Shown here: positions 1-14,471 of the stretch, one piece after another | Position numbering within the stretch: the stretch's first letter is position 1 | Layout: each line of letters begins with the position of its first letter | Assembly (NCBI GenBank): GCA_036250195.1 | Contig: JAVHZZ010000001.1 | Location: forward strand, 392,286,783-392,350,782 | Direction: 5' to 3' | DNA length: 64,000 nucleotides | Origin: Mixophyes australis | Taxonomy: Eukaryota; Chordata; Amphibia; Anura; Limnodynastidae | Made by a program: the position numbers and the translations under genes | The notes under the pieces: generated by a model | What the model was told of the DNA's origin: nothing | The model's input: only the letters and a program-made list of their open reading frames with translations | Database searches by the model: none

Positions 1-353
1 CCTCCTGTTCAGCCCCCACCTATCCTGCTTCCTTCTTATTGTTATAGTGACTTGCTGTGCCCCATCTTGTACGACTCGTCATAGCTATGTTGTGTATTGT
101 ACTGCAATGTGTATATTGTATTGTCCTGTAATGCTATGCACTGTTTTGTTATATGCTTTCTGTACGCTGCAGTGGACCCTTTGTGGCGCCCTACACATAA
201 AATATAATAATTGGTCCAGAATCTTACGTAATTGTGGTCCAACAATTCACCCCAATGTCTGCTGCGGTCCTCCAATGCTCTCCTCCTATCCGCAGGTGTT
301 TTTGAAGGACAATGACTGTATGAAAAAAGGACTGTATATCATGAGCTATACAG

Positions 354-985
354 GTATGGTACAAGGTATACTGCTACCCAAAACCATCCTTGCTCTTAGT
401 GGTCAGGGCTGCATACCCATTGAATAAAGACAAAACAGAGTGTATTCAGTGGTGGGCCTGCACCCCTAATCCCCTCCTATAATGGAGGGGGGGGGATTCC
501 CCTCATTCCTGCTGAGGAGGGGGGGATTTTGTTTTATGTAGAATGCATGTTGCTCATTGACAGCACTCTGCGGGCAGAAAGAGGACAATGTCAACAGACC
601 ACTGCAGATATTGTGGGACCAGCTAAATTGGGTGAAATGTTAGACCCCAGGTTAAAAAATATTTTGGATTTAACTAAATTTTCAGTTTTAGATGGAGTTA
701 TGCTTTAATCACTGATATTAACAAAACAACACATTTAAGTCACTAAATACAAAATTAGAATGATCATCAGCAGTCGCAATTGTCATGTCGGTCCTAGCCT
801 AGTCTGAAATATTTAATTTGCAAACTCCTACTCACCCCCTGAGGTGTGGAATAGGTAGAAGAGAAAGCATTAGGGTTGCAGGTCCAGCACTGAATACACT
901 CAGTTTTGTCTTTATTCAATGGGTATGCAGTCCTGACCACTAAGAGCAAGGGCAGTTTTGGGTTGTAGTATACCTTGTACCATAA
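354..985. repeat. Inverted repeat with about 118-bp arms (MITE-like)
   Basis: The left arm, about 354-471, and the right arm, about 868-985, are reverse complements with scattered mismatches. The shared words include GGTCAGGGCTGCATACCCAT against its inverse and TTGAATAAAGACAAAAC. The loop of about 400 bp includes G-rich and C-rich runs near 465-525. I could not define outer ends or a target duplication. Confidence 0.75.
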
Positions 986-2585
986 CTGCATTTATCATTT
1001 ACTATGAAGAGTTCTCACACCCGTTCTCCCACTCACTACATTAGGACTTAGTACGCAGCCACAACCATTGCTAGCTTTTTTTTTCTACTTACGAAAAACA
1101 TGAATATTTGTTTTCCAATCACCTTATTAGAAATTGAGCATAATGCATTTAAAAAATAGTGGATATCTTTTGGCATTTAAGGATCCAGGAAAGGGCTGCA
1201 CTGATTAACATCTATAAATAATCATAATAAACAAAGACTAATAAAAATGATTTCTTGTATGAATGGATATGTCCAAAAGTGTTTGTTTAGTTATTGCAAT
1301 ACATAAAGACTGGGTTGTCGCTTAATCATAATTACTAGAATCAAGTACAAATCTCATTATAAAATATTCTACTTAAGTGTGCACTTAACAGCCTGTTTGG
1401 CATTAGGTACACACCACAAAGATGCAACTACCTATAAGTTGAGCTCCTTATAAATAATATATATACACTTCCTCTGTACATAGATTGCGTCTTGGCTATA
1501 AATTTAAAATACTGCACAAAATTCCACACAATTGAACTGACATTGCTCTCTCTCAACCTGGATACGCTCCCCATTTACTTAAATGATATGAATTTTTAGA
1601 ATACTAAGATGACTAGGTCCTGTTTGAAGAACCACAGATATCCCCCAGGTAATTAAAATAGCAGTGGAATGTGAAATGAAGTATATTTCATTAAAGGAAA
1701 AAGAGAAGAGAGAAAAAAAAAAAATACTTTCACTCTCTAGTGTTCTGCTGCTGGGCCCGTTGTCCATCAGTTAGCGAGCTCTCTCATCTCAATGCCCTAC
1801 TGTATAATTAACTCAAGCTAGGATTGTTATCCAAGTAGGTTAAAAGAAGTGATGGCATAGCCTCAGTTTCATTAACAGCATGATGATGAGCAGTTCCTAC
1901 TGTCTGTATCCTGAGCTCAGTGCCTAAAAGAGTAATCAGAAGCTAGAGATGAGCACCGTATGTTGTTTTTGCATTATAAGAGTGATTTAAGTAGGTATCA
2001 AGAGATTCACACAGTAGATCTGAAGCAAAGTCAGAATAGATCTAAGGGCAGTCATGCCTTGATTAGGTAGATAGTTAGTGCAAAGCAACTATGTGAAGCT
2101 CTTCAAAGTCCAACATGGTCTGTGCAATTAGAACTGAGGATGCAACAATAGCTGATGAGGCTGTGCTGATATATACTCATTCCCTGCCAGGAGGACTTTG
2201 TCTCAGTGCACTGGCTAAATAATGCCCTCATCACTCTATTATGGACGAGATGGTCACTTGGTAAATCATAAAGCCTTAGACCAGCAACATAACAAACTTG
2301 CAGCCACTTATGGTTATTTACTTTGCTCAAAAGGTGCCAATTTACATTAAAACCACAACTACCAATCAGCAAATCGCTTTCATCTGCTATAAACTTCAGC
2401 CAAAAATAACTTCCTACAATTCACAATAGTCATAAATACGTCATCTACTATGTTTTCAGAAAATGAATAAGTCTAATTGAAGATCTTTTCCTATAATTGT
2501 TCATTTAAAAACTGCTAAGAAAATAGCTGCTCTGCTTATCAGTAATCTCCTAACCTCACTTTCTTTTCTATGATCAGATCACCCA

Positions 2586-2646
2586 CTCATCATCATCATT
2601 TATTTATATAGTGCCACTAATTCTGTAGCGCTGTACAGAGAACTCA
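2586..2646 (-). repeat. L2/SINE-type 3' tail fragment
   Basis: Read on the minus strand it is CTGTACAGCGCTACAGAATT, then a GCACTATATAAATAAATGATGATGATG-type end. This is the usual 3' end of an L2-related family, the same tail as in the LINE at 14472. No body is attached. Confidence 0.65.
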
Positions 2647-2876
2647 CCCACTCTACTCCAAACACTTACTACTAATTATACACACAGTATAGTTATTAAA
2701 TTGTGCATAAGAAAATACCACATACAGCACAGACTAGTTGTCCCGATGATACCTACCATGTAAAACAATGTTTAACGAGATCTTAGATATTTACGTAATA
2801 ACGTTTTTTAAACAAGCTAAAGTAAAATACTAACCAAAAAAAAAAAAAAAAAATGATGATTACAAATAATTTGCTA

Positions 2877-3045
2877 CTGTGCTGCCCAATTGCTGCCTCA
2901 TAGCACTGAGGTCATGGGTTTGATTCCAACCAGGGCATCTGTGTAGAGTTTGCATGTCCTCCTAAAGTCATACTGGTAAGTTAATTGGCTTCTGATGAAA
3001 TTAACCCTAGTGTGTGTGCCTGTGGATTGGGGGAATTTAGAATAT
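2877..3045 (+). repeat. tRNA-derived SINE, diverged
   Basis: A Pol III B-box-like GGTTTGATTCCAACCAGGGC lies at about 2916-2935, after GCTGCCTCATAGCACTGAGG. This is followed by the usual body words of this vertebrate SINE: GTAGAGTTTGCATGTCCTCC, CATACTGGTAAGTTAATTGG and TTAACCCTAGTGTGTGTGCC. The A box side is eroded. Confidence 0.7.
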
Positions 3046-5131
3046 AAATAACGGTTAATAATTATGTTATACTTTACGTGTATATACAGTAATCATAAAA
3101 TGATACATATCCATTTCAACAGTTTAATCAGACTTGAGAACAAGAGAACAAAAGAAAAGTGATATCAGTGATATCTTAATTCCTTATATTTCTACTGGAT
3201 AATCCCGTTACTTGTCTCTTTATATACCCAGTGGTATTACCAAAGCGGATTCAGAGCTTATATTTACTATGTACCAGAAAAGTAGCTATGAAACTTTCCC
3301 ATATCATGAGAAATGATTGTACCTGTGCTTCTCTGTGCAAGGCCACCTCCACCCAGTTCATCCTAGAGAACTACCATCATTTCTCTATGAAAAGTCATGG
3401 GGATTTTGAGGATTGCATTGCATGCTGCAGCCGAACATAGAAAAAAATAGTTACTACCACCACACACACCATCTGTAAGGATCATTTAAAAACCCAAATC
3501 CGCCCTGGTTGGTTCCACTGGCACAAAATTGGTCAAATTATTTACTATAAAATATTCATAAATATAAATATTCATAAAATATAACATTTTCCCTCAGAAT
3601 ACAATGGGATATACTCACAAGGCAGTGAAAACATTTGTATTTGGCACATGTGTGGCCCTTGGTGAGACCTATTTGGAAACTTTGGGTCACTGATATGCAA
3701 GATCTGTGAGGGACATCCACAATAAGTGACTGAGGAGAGAAGTTGTGCAACATGGTTCAATGCTTTTAGGATTTGGTTGTAAACCACTGGGACATTTGTG
3801 TTCCTCTTTTATAGGACAGAGGTGGACAAGTAACAAGAGGTACATAATCCTAGACAAGGTTATTAACATATTGTTTAGGGTGTTATCGCAGTCTCCTACA
3901 GTTATATGTCTGATTCTTTTTTGTATGTGTAGTTGTATGCCTGTAATATGTATAATTATATAATGTGTATAATATGGGCTTAGGTTTGAGTCACACTTAA
4001 CTTCTTCCTTGTCCCACAAATGAAATATTTGGGTATGCCTTTCTACCCTGGAATATAGTGTTGTTCACAGACGGTAAATATATGGAGCATTGAGTGCTGA
4101 CTCGCATTCGTTCTTATTGCAAGTCATGCTATGTGTAGAAACGGGTTAGACCTACCCTTCTCATTCAGTTCTGAGTGTGGGGTGTGTATTAGGTATATAA
4201 ATGGCAGCATTTTTTAAGTTAATAATAATTTTAGATTACTGTTTTTTACAGCCATACTTAAAAATGGGGACAGGATTGGGTATAATTTTGCCTTCTATGT
4301 AATTGCTACCTTATTTTGAGTATCATAGAAATCAGGATTTAGAAACTGAACATGTAGAACTAGTCCTGCTATTATACAAAACTTCTGCCTATTTTAAAGG
4401 AATACAAAATTCTAAATACATGTGGATGCTAGGAAAATGTATTTCACAATAAAAGAATACAAAATAATTCATAGAAATTTTTATCAGACGCATACATAAA
4501 CATAAAAACATTAGAGTAAACAGTGACATCATTTTTATATTATTATGCCCTCATCTAAAATGTTAATGTAAATGATATATTATACAGAATTGTTAAAGTA
4601 GCATCTGATTAATCACAACTCCTTAAGAGTGTGGCAAGAATGTCAATTTGTCTCTCTAAACAGAGCAACAACGGTCCCTAAGCACCCCCTTGTTTACAAT
4701 TAGTGATTGTCATTAGAGAGTAAGCATATTTATGGTGCGTTTATCCTCACAAGATGCAGCACACTAAGCAGAGGAGAAGGTAAGACACTGGAGTGAGTAG
4801 CCAATCAGTGTGCTCATATTCACAAAGCAACTCTGTCATGTTAAACCATAAACACACATAAGAATATCTACCTAATACAGCTAAAATAATATCACGTATG
4901 GTCCTGAAAGGTGTTACAGAGGTGTTCGAAATAAAGCAGAGCCATTCACAAATGTTACTATTTGTGACTGTGATCATAAATAGTAACATTATTACATTAA
5001 TGGCAAGGTTATAATGCTTTTAGTTTTGCTGAAGTGAGATTATTTAAATAGACAAACAAAATAGGTAACTTGGCCAGTTTGCTAAATTTAAAATACACAC
5101 ATGAATGCATATTATACAATGTAAAGATATT

Positions 5132-5432
5132 GGGCCTAATTCATTAAGGAAGTTAAGCAAAAAGTAAGGCAAAACCATATTGCATTGGAGGGGGAGGTAA
5201 ATTCAAAATGTGACGGCAGATTTATAGTTGGGGTAGGGCATGTCCTAAATCACCTCTAAATTTCATTGTAAGAATAAGCTATCAAGTATTTGTGTGCTTC
5301 ATGAAAAGACAGCCAGTATTTTCCATATGTGCAAAATAATAAACTCATTTGCACCCCTTGCATTGTAACATGGTTTGTCCCGGAGAACATTTACTCCTTT
5401 TTTTGCCTTACGTTTCTTAATAACTCAGGCCC
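5132..5432. repeat. Palindromic MITE (family with GGGCCTGATTCATTAAGG ends)
   Basis: The ends are GGGCCTAATTCATTAAGG and the inverse of GGGCCTGAGTTATTAAG. The interior is self-complementary through ACCATRTTGCATTG-type words and a central CTATCAAGTATTTGTGTGC. Three other copies lie at 29288, 45476 and 59342. Confidence 0.8.
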
Positions 5433-7630
5433 TTAGTCTTTTGTATCAATTCTTTTAGTAAATGAAGTCCTTTGGTGGTTGTTAGTGAAGTTCCGATGTA
5501 GCGAGTGGGGTGATATTCCAACTGTGTAAACAGTCTATACCTTTCGGTACACTTACGTGTGTCATGTGGGAGCTGCAGCCTCCATTGTCGTTTTTGGCGC
5601 AGCTGAGGTCAGAGCTGGATTAAGGCTCTGGGGGGCCCGGGGCACTTAAGACAGGGGGGCCCCCTTGATGTAATATGGTTAGCATTTTAGACAAATTTTT
5701 AGACAATTACACAGGCAAAACTGTGTGGACTACTGTTAGGTGCACACAGCTCTGCCTTCACAAGCAGTAAAGTGTAAAGCGGGACTTACCTCCATAATGT
5801 CCTTGCAGTCGGACCAAATCCTGACTAAGCGAGACAGTCACCCAAATTTGGTACTGTTCCACCAAATACAGGACGGTTGGCAGACTGTCCCGCTTTCTCC
5901 TACCTGTTCTTGTCACTTTCACCACCTGTGGCTGCTGGTGTCCTTAGGTGCTGCTTGTCTGGATCCTGGAATGTTGGGGGTCCTATGTTTAAAAAAATTG
6001 GTATATGTAATTTAGAAAACTCCAATCACCCCCAGTGTTAAATCAATAGCACCCACATTTAATAATGAGGCCCTAACATTAAAATAATAGTATTCACAAT
6101 TGATAAATAGATTTTTTTTAAATAGATCTATTTCACTCTAACCAGCCCTGACAATAAATTAATAGTACTCCCATTTAATAAATAAACTTATTTCCCTCCC
6201 TCCAAACAGCCACAGCAATAAATGAATAACATTTACTTTTAATAAATATTACCATTTCCCACAACCATCCCCGGCATTAAAAAATTCATATTAACATTTA
6301 ATAAATAGTCCTCCTCCCCAAGCTCAGCCCCATGTTCAATTAATTCCCCAAACCACCCCGGTATTAAATTAAAGGTCCCGTCCCCTCACCTTAAATTAAT
6401 AGGGCCTATTATTAAATTAAATTGCCCCACCATCACCCCACAAGTAAATTAATAACACCCATCATTAAATAATTAGCACAGTCCACAATTAAATTAATAA
6501 TAATAATTAACCACCTGATCAGTCAATCCTCTCATCCTCAGTCATTAACCTCCTCATAATCATTTAACATCTTAGCCTCATCATAATCTCTTCATCAACA
6601 TCAAGCTCTCCATCACAAATTAACCCCAACAGTATGATTAACCCCTTATATTGATTAACCATCTCATCATCCCCCTCTTCATTAGTTAACATCTTCTCTC
6701 TTTCTGTCTCTCCTTGTGCCCTCTTCTCTGTCCCTATCTGTTCCTTCTCTCTCGCTGCCTCTTTGTCACTCCCTCCTGCCTCAACTCCAGGCTGTCACAC
6801 ACACACACACACATACTATCTCACTCTCTCTGTGTATACCCTCTCAGTATGTCTCTCTCTGTCTCTCCATGTGCCCTCTCTCTCTCTCTGTCACTCCCCC
6901 CTTCCTCCACCCCAGGCTGTGACCAACACAAACTCTCTCCATGTCCTGGTTGCTGTCACCTCCATTCCACTTACTGCTATAGCCTACACTGATTCTACCA
7001 GCCGACCACTTTATCTTGTGCTGCCACACTGCCGATTCTGACTTACTACCCCAGTGTACAGCTTATCTTTCTCTGCCTCTCCCTCAATAATAACATACAG
7101 GGCATTGGGGATGTAAGTGAGATTGGGGACTGCACTTAATTGATAACTATTAATGCACTCACCTGACGTCCGTTCCTCAGTGGTGCCCGGCAGTTCAGTG
7201 TTGGCGATGTCCTGCAGTGACAGCCGGCCTGGGGTGCCGGACTAGTGGGTGCTGCGTGCCGACCCCTGGCATAGAATGTGTTAGGTCATTTTCCAACCAA
7301 GGCCCCTTCAAAAAACAATGGCAACGCTGCGCACATCACTACTAGATGTACATTCCTCTAGTGACTTGCCCTAAAGTCAGGACGGTTCTGATAGAATCGG
7401 GACAGTTGAGAGGTAAAGATAAGGTTTTTTTATTTTTTATTGACCATTGAAGACAAAAATGATTTAACGGAAACAAATATGAAATGTTCATTTTTAGGTT
7501 TTCAACAGTGAACAAAGTACAGGATGCATAACATGAAAACTTAAGAAAAGGAAATAAATGAAAATTGAATATATGTATACATATATATATATATAAGTAC
7601 ACTGTCTATTGTATGTATCTACAGTGATAT

Positions 7631-7633
<3 letters not shown>

Positions 7634-7724
<91 letters not shown>
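7634..7724. repeat. (AT)n microsatellite, about 90 bp
   Basis: This is an uninterrupted AT dinucleotide run. Confidence 0.97.
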
Positions 7725-7727
<3 letters not shown>

Positions 7728-7867
7728 AACAAATCTTAAGCTAAACAGGCGCTTCAAAGTGCAAAAGTGACAATAATTGAAAAGAAAATTTTCTTATACT
7801 CAATATACAAGATGGCAGCTCCCAAAACATTCAACACCTATCTGCAAGTGTCAGCCTAGTAAACAAA

Positions 7868-8676
<809 letters not shown>

Positions 8677-8920
8677 TTATTAAGTATACCTGAACACTGC
8701 TGGTTAATGCAAATATCTAATCTCAGCCGATCATGTGGCAGCAACTCAATGCATAGAGGCATGCAGACATGGTCAAAAATTACAATTGTGGTTCAGACCA
8801 AACACCACAATAGGAGAAGAAATGTGATCTAAGGGACATTTACTGTGGAATGATTGTTGAGGCCATACGGGTTGATTTGAGTATCTCAGAAGCTGCTGAT
8901 CTGTTTTTTCAAATCCCCTG

Positions 8921-9185
8921 TTGCCACATATACATAGCGCTCCTGTTACCTCGTATACATAGCGCTCCTGTTACCTCGTATACATAGCGCTCCTGTTACC
9001 TCGTATACATAGCGCTCCTGTTGCCACGTATACATACTGCCCTTGAAGTCACACATAGAAATTGCCCCTGAAGTCACACATGCAAATTGCCCCTGAAGTC
9101 ACACATGCAAATTGCCCCTGAAGTCACACATAGAAATTGCCCCTGAAGTCACACATAGAAATTGCCCCTGAAGTCACACATCATC
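8921..9185. repeat. 25-bp tandem array with two unit types
   Basis: Five 25-bp units of the type TTACCTCGTATACATAGCGC+TCCTG (starts 8921, 8946, 8971, 8996, 9021) are followed without a break by units of the type AAGTCACACATAGAAATTGC+CCCTG (starts 9046, 9071, 9096, 9121, 9146, and a partial at 9171). The two types match at 16 of 25 positions in the same register, and unit 9021-9045 is intermediate. Confidence 0.92.
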
Positions 9186-11098
9186 TTCCTACATTCAATG
9201 TAAATTGTTTGTACCTGTAGTGGAACTGTTGTTCCTGTAGCACATGCCGCCGCTGACCTCCGTGTCTGACAGGAACAGTATTGTCATGAGTCAGCAGCCC
9301 CCACCCCACTTAGCAACAGGCAGCCTTACAATTGGTTGCCTGTTGCTCCCCAACCACCATAGACCAGCCCCTAAAAAATACAGAAGCCCACAGCGTCTCT
9401 CCACTACTGAAGCCCAACAACCCCTCCCTTCCCCCGGCTCCTGTAATTAGAAGGCTGGTCTGTGAGGAGGTGCCAGCCTCCGATCAGCTCCGGACAAGCA
9501 CTTTTTTATTTTGTTTTAAGTGCAAAAAAACTGAAGCTGCTCTTGGTCGGGGGGCCCCCTGGAGAGGGGGGCCCGGGGCACGTGCCCCCTGTGCCCCCCC
9601 CTTAATCCGGCTATGGCTGAGGTTCCTCTGTGGAAGATACTGTCTTCCCTCTGCAAAGGAGGTCCTGGGCCAGGTTGCAGGATCCTCAACGTTTGATTCG
9701 GGAACTTTCAATTGTGCATAACTATAAATCTATCTGATACACATGTATTTATTTTATTATATATGACTAGTGAAGCGCCGTTCCCTTGCACCATGTCGAT
9801 GTATGAATAATATCACGGCATCCAGATATTTTCTTTTTACGTATGGTCTAATGTGACAACTACCTGTCTACTTAGTCCATTCTATTGCCCACACATCTTG
9901 TGCCTAGGGGGTAAAAAAAAACAAAAAACTTTGTATTTCACATTTGTATGTTTTATTTCCATTGGTTTATGAGCTCATATAAAAGTGCTAATCATGTAAC
10001 CTGCGGTAAGGGGGCACAATCCTAATGAAAGTAATAGCAGGTGCCACAGTGAGGCATTTTATCCTTAAAAGCAATATATGAAAACATTTCTTGGGGCTTC
10101 ATTTTACTTTACACATTTGCAGATTTTTTTACCTGCTTTTTTGCAGGATCCCAAAACTCTATTATTTCTTAATCTGAGGCACTAATTCTATATTTCTCTA
10201 TTTCAGAAAAAAAATCAATAAAACTGAGAAAAAAAGCAAAATCTGAGCACTCGTATTGTCATATCACATCATATTTTTTAAGTAGGAAATATTACAATTA
10301 TATCAAACAGCAACAATACATTTCTAAAATGAACCTAAAGAATCGAAGGGATTTACATTTCATTACAGCAAATAAAGTAAAGTTGTAGGGCTGCTGACAT
10401 AAGCCTTAATGTAGTCATATTGACATATTACTAAAGAAATTACTCACAATAGCACTTGCTAAATCAGCTTTACGGAAATAAAAATGCAAAACACTTTAAA
10501 ATCTGGCACATAAGTTTGGCCTTTTATGACTTATTTTATTTCCATTTTTCTTGTTTGCATAATGCACACTTCATTCTGAACAATGCGGCAGCACAAACAT
10601 CAGAAATGTGTCAAAAAATTAAAACGACGAGAGATATAAAGGTTGGAAAACAAACTCTCGAATCGACATTTTCAGTAAAAACTGGGAAGCAGCGTGCACT
10701 ATAGACAGATATAAGTCAGAGCTTGTAAGACACATGACTATTAGTATCTGCAGGACAAAATACTACCCAGTTTATAATTAGTTATATTCATTCACAGCTA
10801 AATCCAGTTCAACAAAAACCTGCTCTTTTTATCTTCTAGCTTTTAAAGATAATTCTGTTCACTGTGCGTATGTCCTGATGCCTTGCAGAGGGTGGCCTGT
10901 ATTACATTACAAATATTGTGCCATAACAAAATACACACAATATATGGTAATGTCTCCACCCCTTTTCTGCTGATATCTCCTACTTAATGCCAATGGCTTC
11001 TGTATGCAAATGAGACAGATCTAACAACATTCACGTAGTGTAAGGACAGACAGGAAATTATAACAGTTCCTGTGTGCATGGTGTATGTATACATACAC

Positions 11099-11109
<11 letters not shown>

Positions 11110-11178
<69 letters not shown>
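11110..11178. repeat. (AT)n microsatellite
   Basis: This is an AT run of about 70 bp, preceded by an ACATACAT run. Confidence 0.97.
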
Positions 11179-11180
<2 letters not shown>

Positions 11181-11809
11181 CAGACCACTGCTGAAGGGAC
11201 ATTGACACAGCTGCTAAATTCACTGGTGCGGCCACAGAACAGTTTTCGGCAATCTCATCATTGGTTATGCCAGAAATCATGACATAACCAATGTCTGAAG
11301 TTGAAGCTATGTGTCTGGCATAAGCAATGTACGAAGGGGTCTGGTTTGTTTAATGGTTGATTCCCTGATCTTTGTCACATATATTTTACAGGAGTGACAT
11401 AACTGCCTCCCAAACAGGACTTCTATTTTGGAAAGTTATAATGTCACCTAACTCATTGTGAAAGTGTTCCAGGATGAAATGGAGAGCTGTCAGGTGGAGT
11501 TAAAACACACCCCAAGGAGGCTCAATTCATATAAGCAAACTGCTCTGTTTCAATTTAAAACTGTTATATAATAAGAAATGTACTTTAAAATAAAAATGAT
11601 ATTAAAAAACACCTCAGAGTTCTTGTTTACCTTGTCAAGGAACTCCGTAACTGTTTCTACTATCCTTACACAAGGGCTATCACTACAAAAATCATTCACA
11701 GATATACTGCCGAGAGATCAGAAATGAAGATATGCCCCTGTAAATCATATGGATATTAGAGGTCACAAAAAAATTCTGTGATTATATATATTAACATCAC
11801 TTTTTATGG

Positions 11810-12165
11810 GTTGGGTACGTATTCTCTGTACTGCAAAATCCAACATGCTTTATTCCTACCAAAAATATCCGAAATGTGTGGACCCCGCAGGCTAAGTGTT
11901 TAAACAGTTAACCTGCGGGGTCCACACATTGCCGCTTTAAATCAACCTTCATCTAAGTCGCGCTGACGTGAAACTGAAGTGCCGGAGTCCTGTGTGTTCG
12001 GAATCACGGCCTGTCAGTATGCCGCTTCCATTGGAGATGTGGACCTTCAGGTAAGTCTCTTTATTTTCTAGTCGTTTTTCTCACATTTCGGATATTTTTT
12101 TGTAGGAATAAAGCGTGTCGGATTTTTCAGTATCGGTGATACGATTACCACCACTTTTTATTATA
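11810..12165. mobile_element. MITE with inverted ends and a central GC hairpin
   Basis: Arms of about 65-90 bp are inverted. GCTTTATTCCTACCAAAAAT then ATCCGAAATGTG on the left matches the inverse of CACATTTCGGATATTTTTTT then GTAGGAATAAAGC on the right. Directly inside the left arm is a perfect 17-bp stem, TGTGTGGACCCCGCAGG (11875-11891 with 11912-11928). The outer ends are not clear enough to name a target duplication. Confidence 0.75.
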
Positions 12166-13789
12166 TATTAAGATTCAAAGCATACAGAGAATTTTGGTAC
12201 AATTATTCCCGTCTTGGTAGAAATGTTTTATGTATTGGATTTTTAATCATATTCACCCAGTTTTTTTAACAATATTTTGTAGCTAGTTGTATTTTATTTA
12301 AGTTGTGATCTGGATGGCAAATTTTATGTAGAGAAGCTTGATGCCTAATTTCCGTTGAAGAATATTAAAACATACACACTTATTTTGATTGCTCAGGATA
12401 CATTATTCCTGTTTACTGTTCTACAAACACTGGATTATGACAAGGCCCACAAAGGGGAGATCACTGGTTCATGTGGATGAGAGACAGAGTAAAGGAAGAG
12501 ACTAGGTCTCAGTGCAATAGCCACCTATCTAATGCATGCTAAACTGGCTCACACAATAACATGAATTATTTAGCTCACGGAAACTTCACATGTGCCGAAT
12601 ACTATAAGCCGACCACTGGCATTTTCACTTCAAATTTGAACACTCTTTAGTCAACACGCTTCATCTGCATTTCTAACACCTGCTTCAGTCGGCTGTGAAG
12701 TGCCGTTATGAACAAATTTCCCTTTCATCTTTATACTGTCCATCCAGAACGCATACACAAAAAAATTATACAGTGGAACATAATTATTTAGCTTTTACGT
12801 CTGTGACACGGGTCTACTTGCGGAAATATTTTGATCATTTCTTGAAAGAAAATGGTTATTCAATGGGATAGTACCTAAAACATGCCAGTGTTTTATCTTC
12901 CTGAAATCAAACGTGTAAAAGCTTTTCTTATCCTGATGATCATTAATTTTACATAAGGAAGTGAAATGTGTTTCATTGCTGCAAAAATGAAGCATTCTGC
13001 CATATTTCAACAGTGGTGTGGTTTTGAGTGGGTATATATAAATGTATTGTTTAGCGTCATATGTCTACAGAAGACTACAGGTGCCTGGAAGCCACCCTAG
13101 CAAAGATACAGTGACAGCGTTGGTAACACAACTGTTGCAGTACCGATTCTGGCCATATGGTGGTAATACAAAGCACTCCCAGTTCTTTCACAATAAAACG
13201 TACTAACTAATAAGATCTGTGGTGGAAGTGGAAATATGAAACATGTAATAGAATGTAAGTGAATGGAATTTAAGTTTTACAACGAAGGCAGTAGAAGTGG
13301 CGGTATGGCATACTATCATATATGGGATGTATACATTGGTATGCCACTAAACAAGATATTATAAGATTATTATTTATAAAGTCAATATATATTAGAATTA
13401 TATTCCATTTCATTCTAATTCAGACCTCACACATAGTATAGGATATGCTGCTGATGCAGAGGCGAGTTCATATAGAGATATGTACGGCTCTGCACGTGGG
13501 TGGAAATACGCTAGTTTTCAGAGATCTTTTTGTTTAACAGTATGTTCCTTATTGCTTACCATGGTTTAACAGGTTTGCTTCATAAACTCAAATAATCACT
13601 AAATAATACTATTAAAAAGATAATGTTCACTATGCTTAGTTTAGTAGGCATAGAGTATAAGATAGAGCAGCAATAAGGCATAATGTAGGACTGGAAGGAT
13701 GTCTCACCTTAAATATTACACACGCCTGTTTTTAATGCAACTTGAGGACTCATATCTGGAACATGATACACAGTCTACTCCCCTCGAGA

Positions 13790-14460
13790 GCCATTAAAAA
13801 TTTACAGATTTTTGCAAGTTGGAGGGTATTTTCTGGGAGGTGTTAATACTGATGTCGAACCCAAGGATGTTGGCTGATCCAATTTTGTGTCGTTTAGGCT
13901 GAGGACCTCTGAAAAAGTGGCAGCATCCTTTCGAAGCTCTATGGAAGACAGTGTCTGGGAATGTTTAGCCCAACGCTCTCAGGCAAACAGGTGTATGGAA
14001 TCGGAGCCTCTGAAATGTGACAAGGCAGCTGATCTGGCAAACATACTGATATTTTGGGTAGCCACTCCACATTCCTCACACTTCTCTGCAAGAAGTTCCA
14101 TTGCGCTTTGCATTGCTGGTGTCAGTACGATTAGAACTTTGCTCCCTAGTTTTCCCCAGATTTTAATGCATGTGAAGTGCCAGCAGAGCTTCTCTCGGGC
14201 TAGGGCAACATCCTCCTGGAGATCTGATAATTATCTCTTGAAGACAAGGTAGTCAACAGCATCTTGGAAACTTCACCCTCCCCCTTCTTCGATTGCACAA
14301 GATCACCTGCGTCTGGGTGACCTTTGCAAGCAATGCCCAGTTGTTAAGTGTAGGCTTGATGTATAAATTACTTTGGTAAGCTTGCTGTTTCTCATCAAGA
14401 TACAAGTGCATTTATTTCATATCTTCAGTGAAAAGTAAGAGCTGAGCCATGTTCCATCAG
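13790..14460 (-). pseudogene. Tyrosine recombinase of a YR transposon, C-terminal part (decayed)
   Basis: The minus strand carries a broken reading frame that resembles the recombinase of vertebrate Crypton-like or DIRS/Ngaro-type elements. Around 14300 it reads VTQTQVILCNRRRG then EVSKMLL, which I take as the first catalytic arginine box. Around 14000-14180 it reads GSKVLIVLTPAMQSAMELLA and MFARSAALSHFRGSDSIHLF. Around 13880-13940 it reads ELRKDAATFSEVLSLNDTKLDQ, where intact relatives have an LRKH motif, so the histidine is replaced by aspartate. The frame then shifts. Several stops and frameshifts make it inactive. The N-terminal part lies at 16060-16830, separated by a LINE insertion. The assignment rests on family memory, without a search. 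Confidence 0.65.
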
Positions 14461-14471
14461 AGATCAATTCG

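Noticed and set aside
2916..2935. Possible tRNA gene (B-box-like GGTTTGATTCC)
   Set aside because: There is no cloverleaf or acceptor stem. It belongs to a tRNA-derived SINE.
8921..9185. CRISPR-like regular 25-bp repeats
   Set aside because: The units are contiguous with no variable spacers, in a vertebrate intron. It is a tandem satellite.
13887..14252. Plus-strand frame of 121 codons
   Set aside because: The minus strand carries the decayed tyrosine-recombinase sequence, so this is its mirror.
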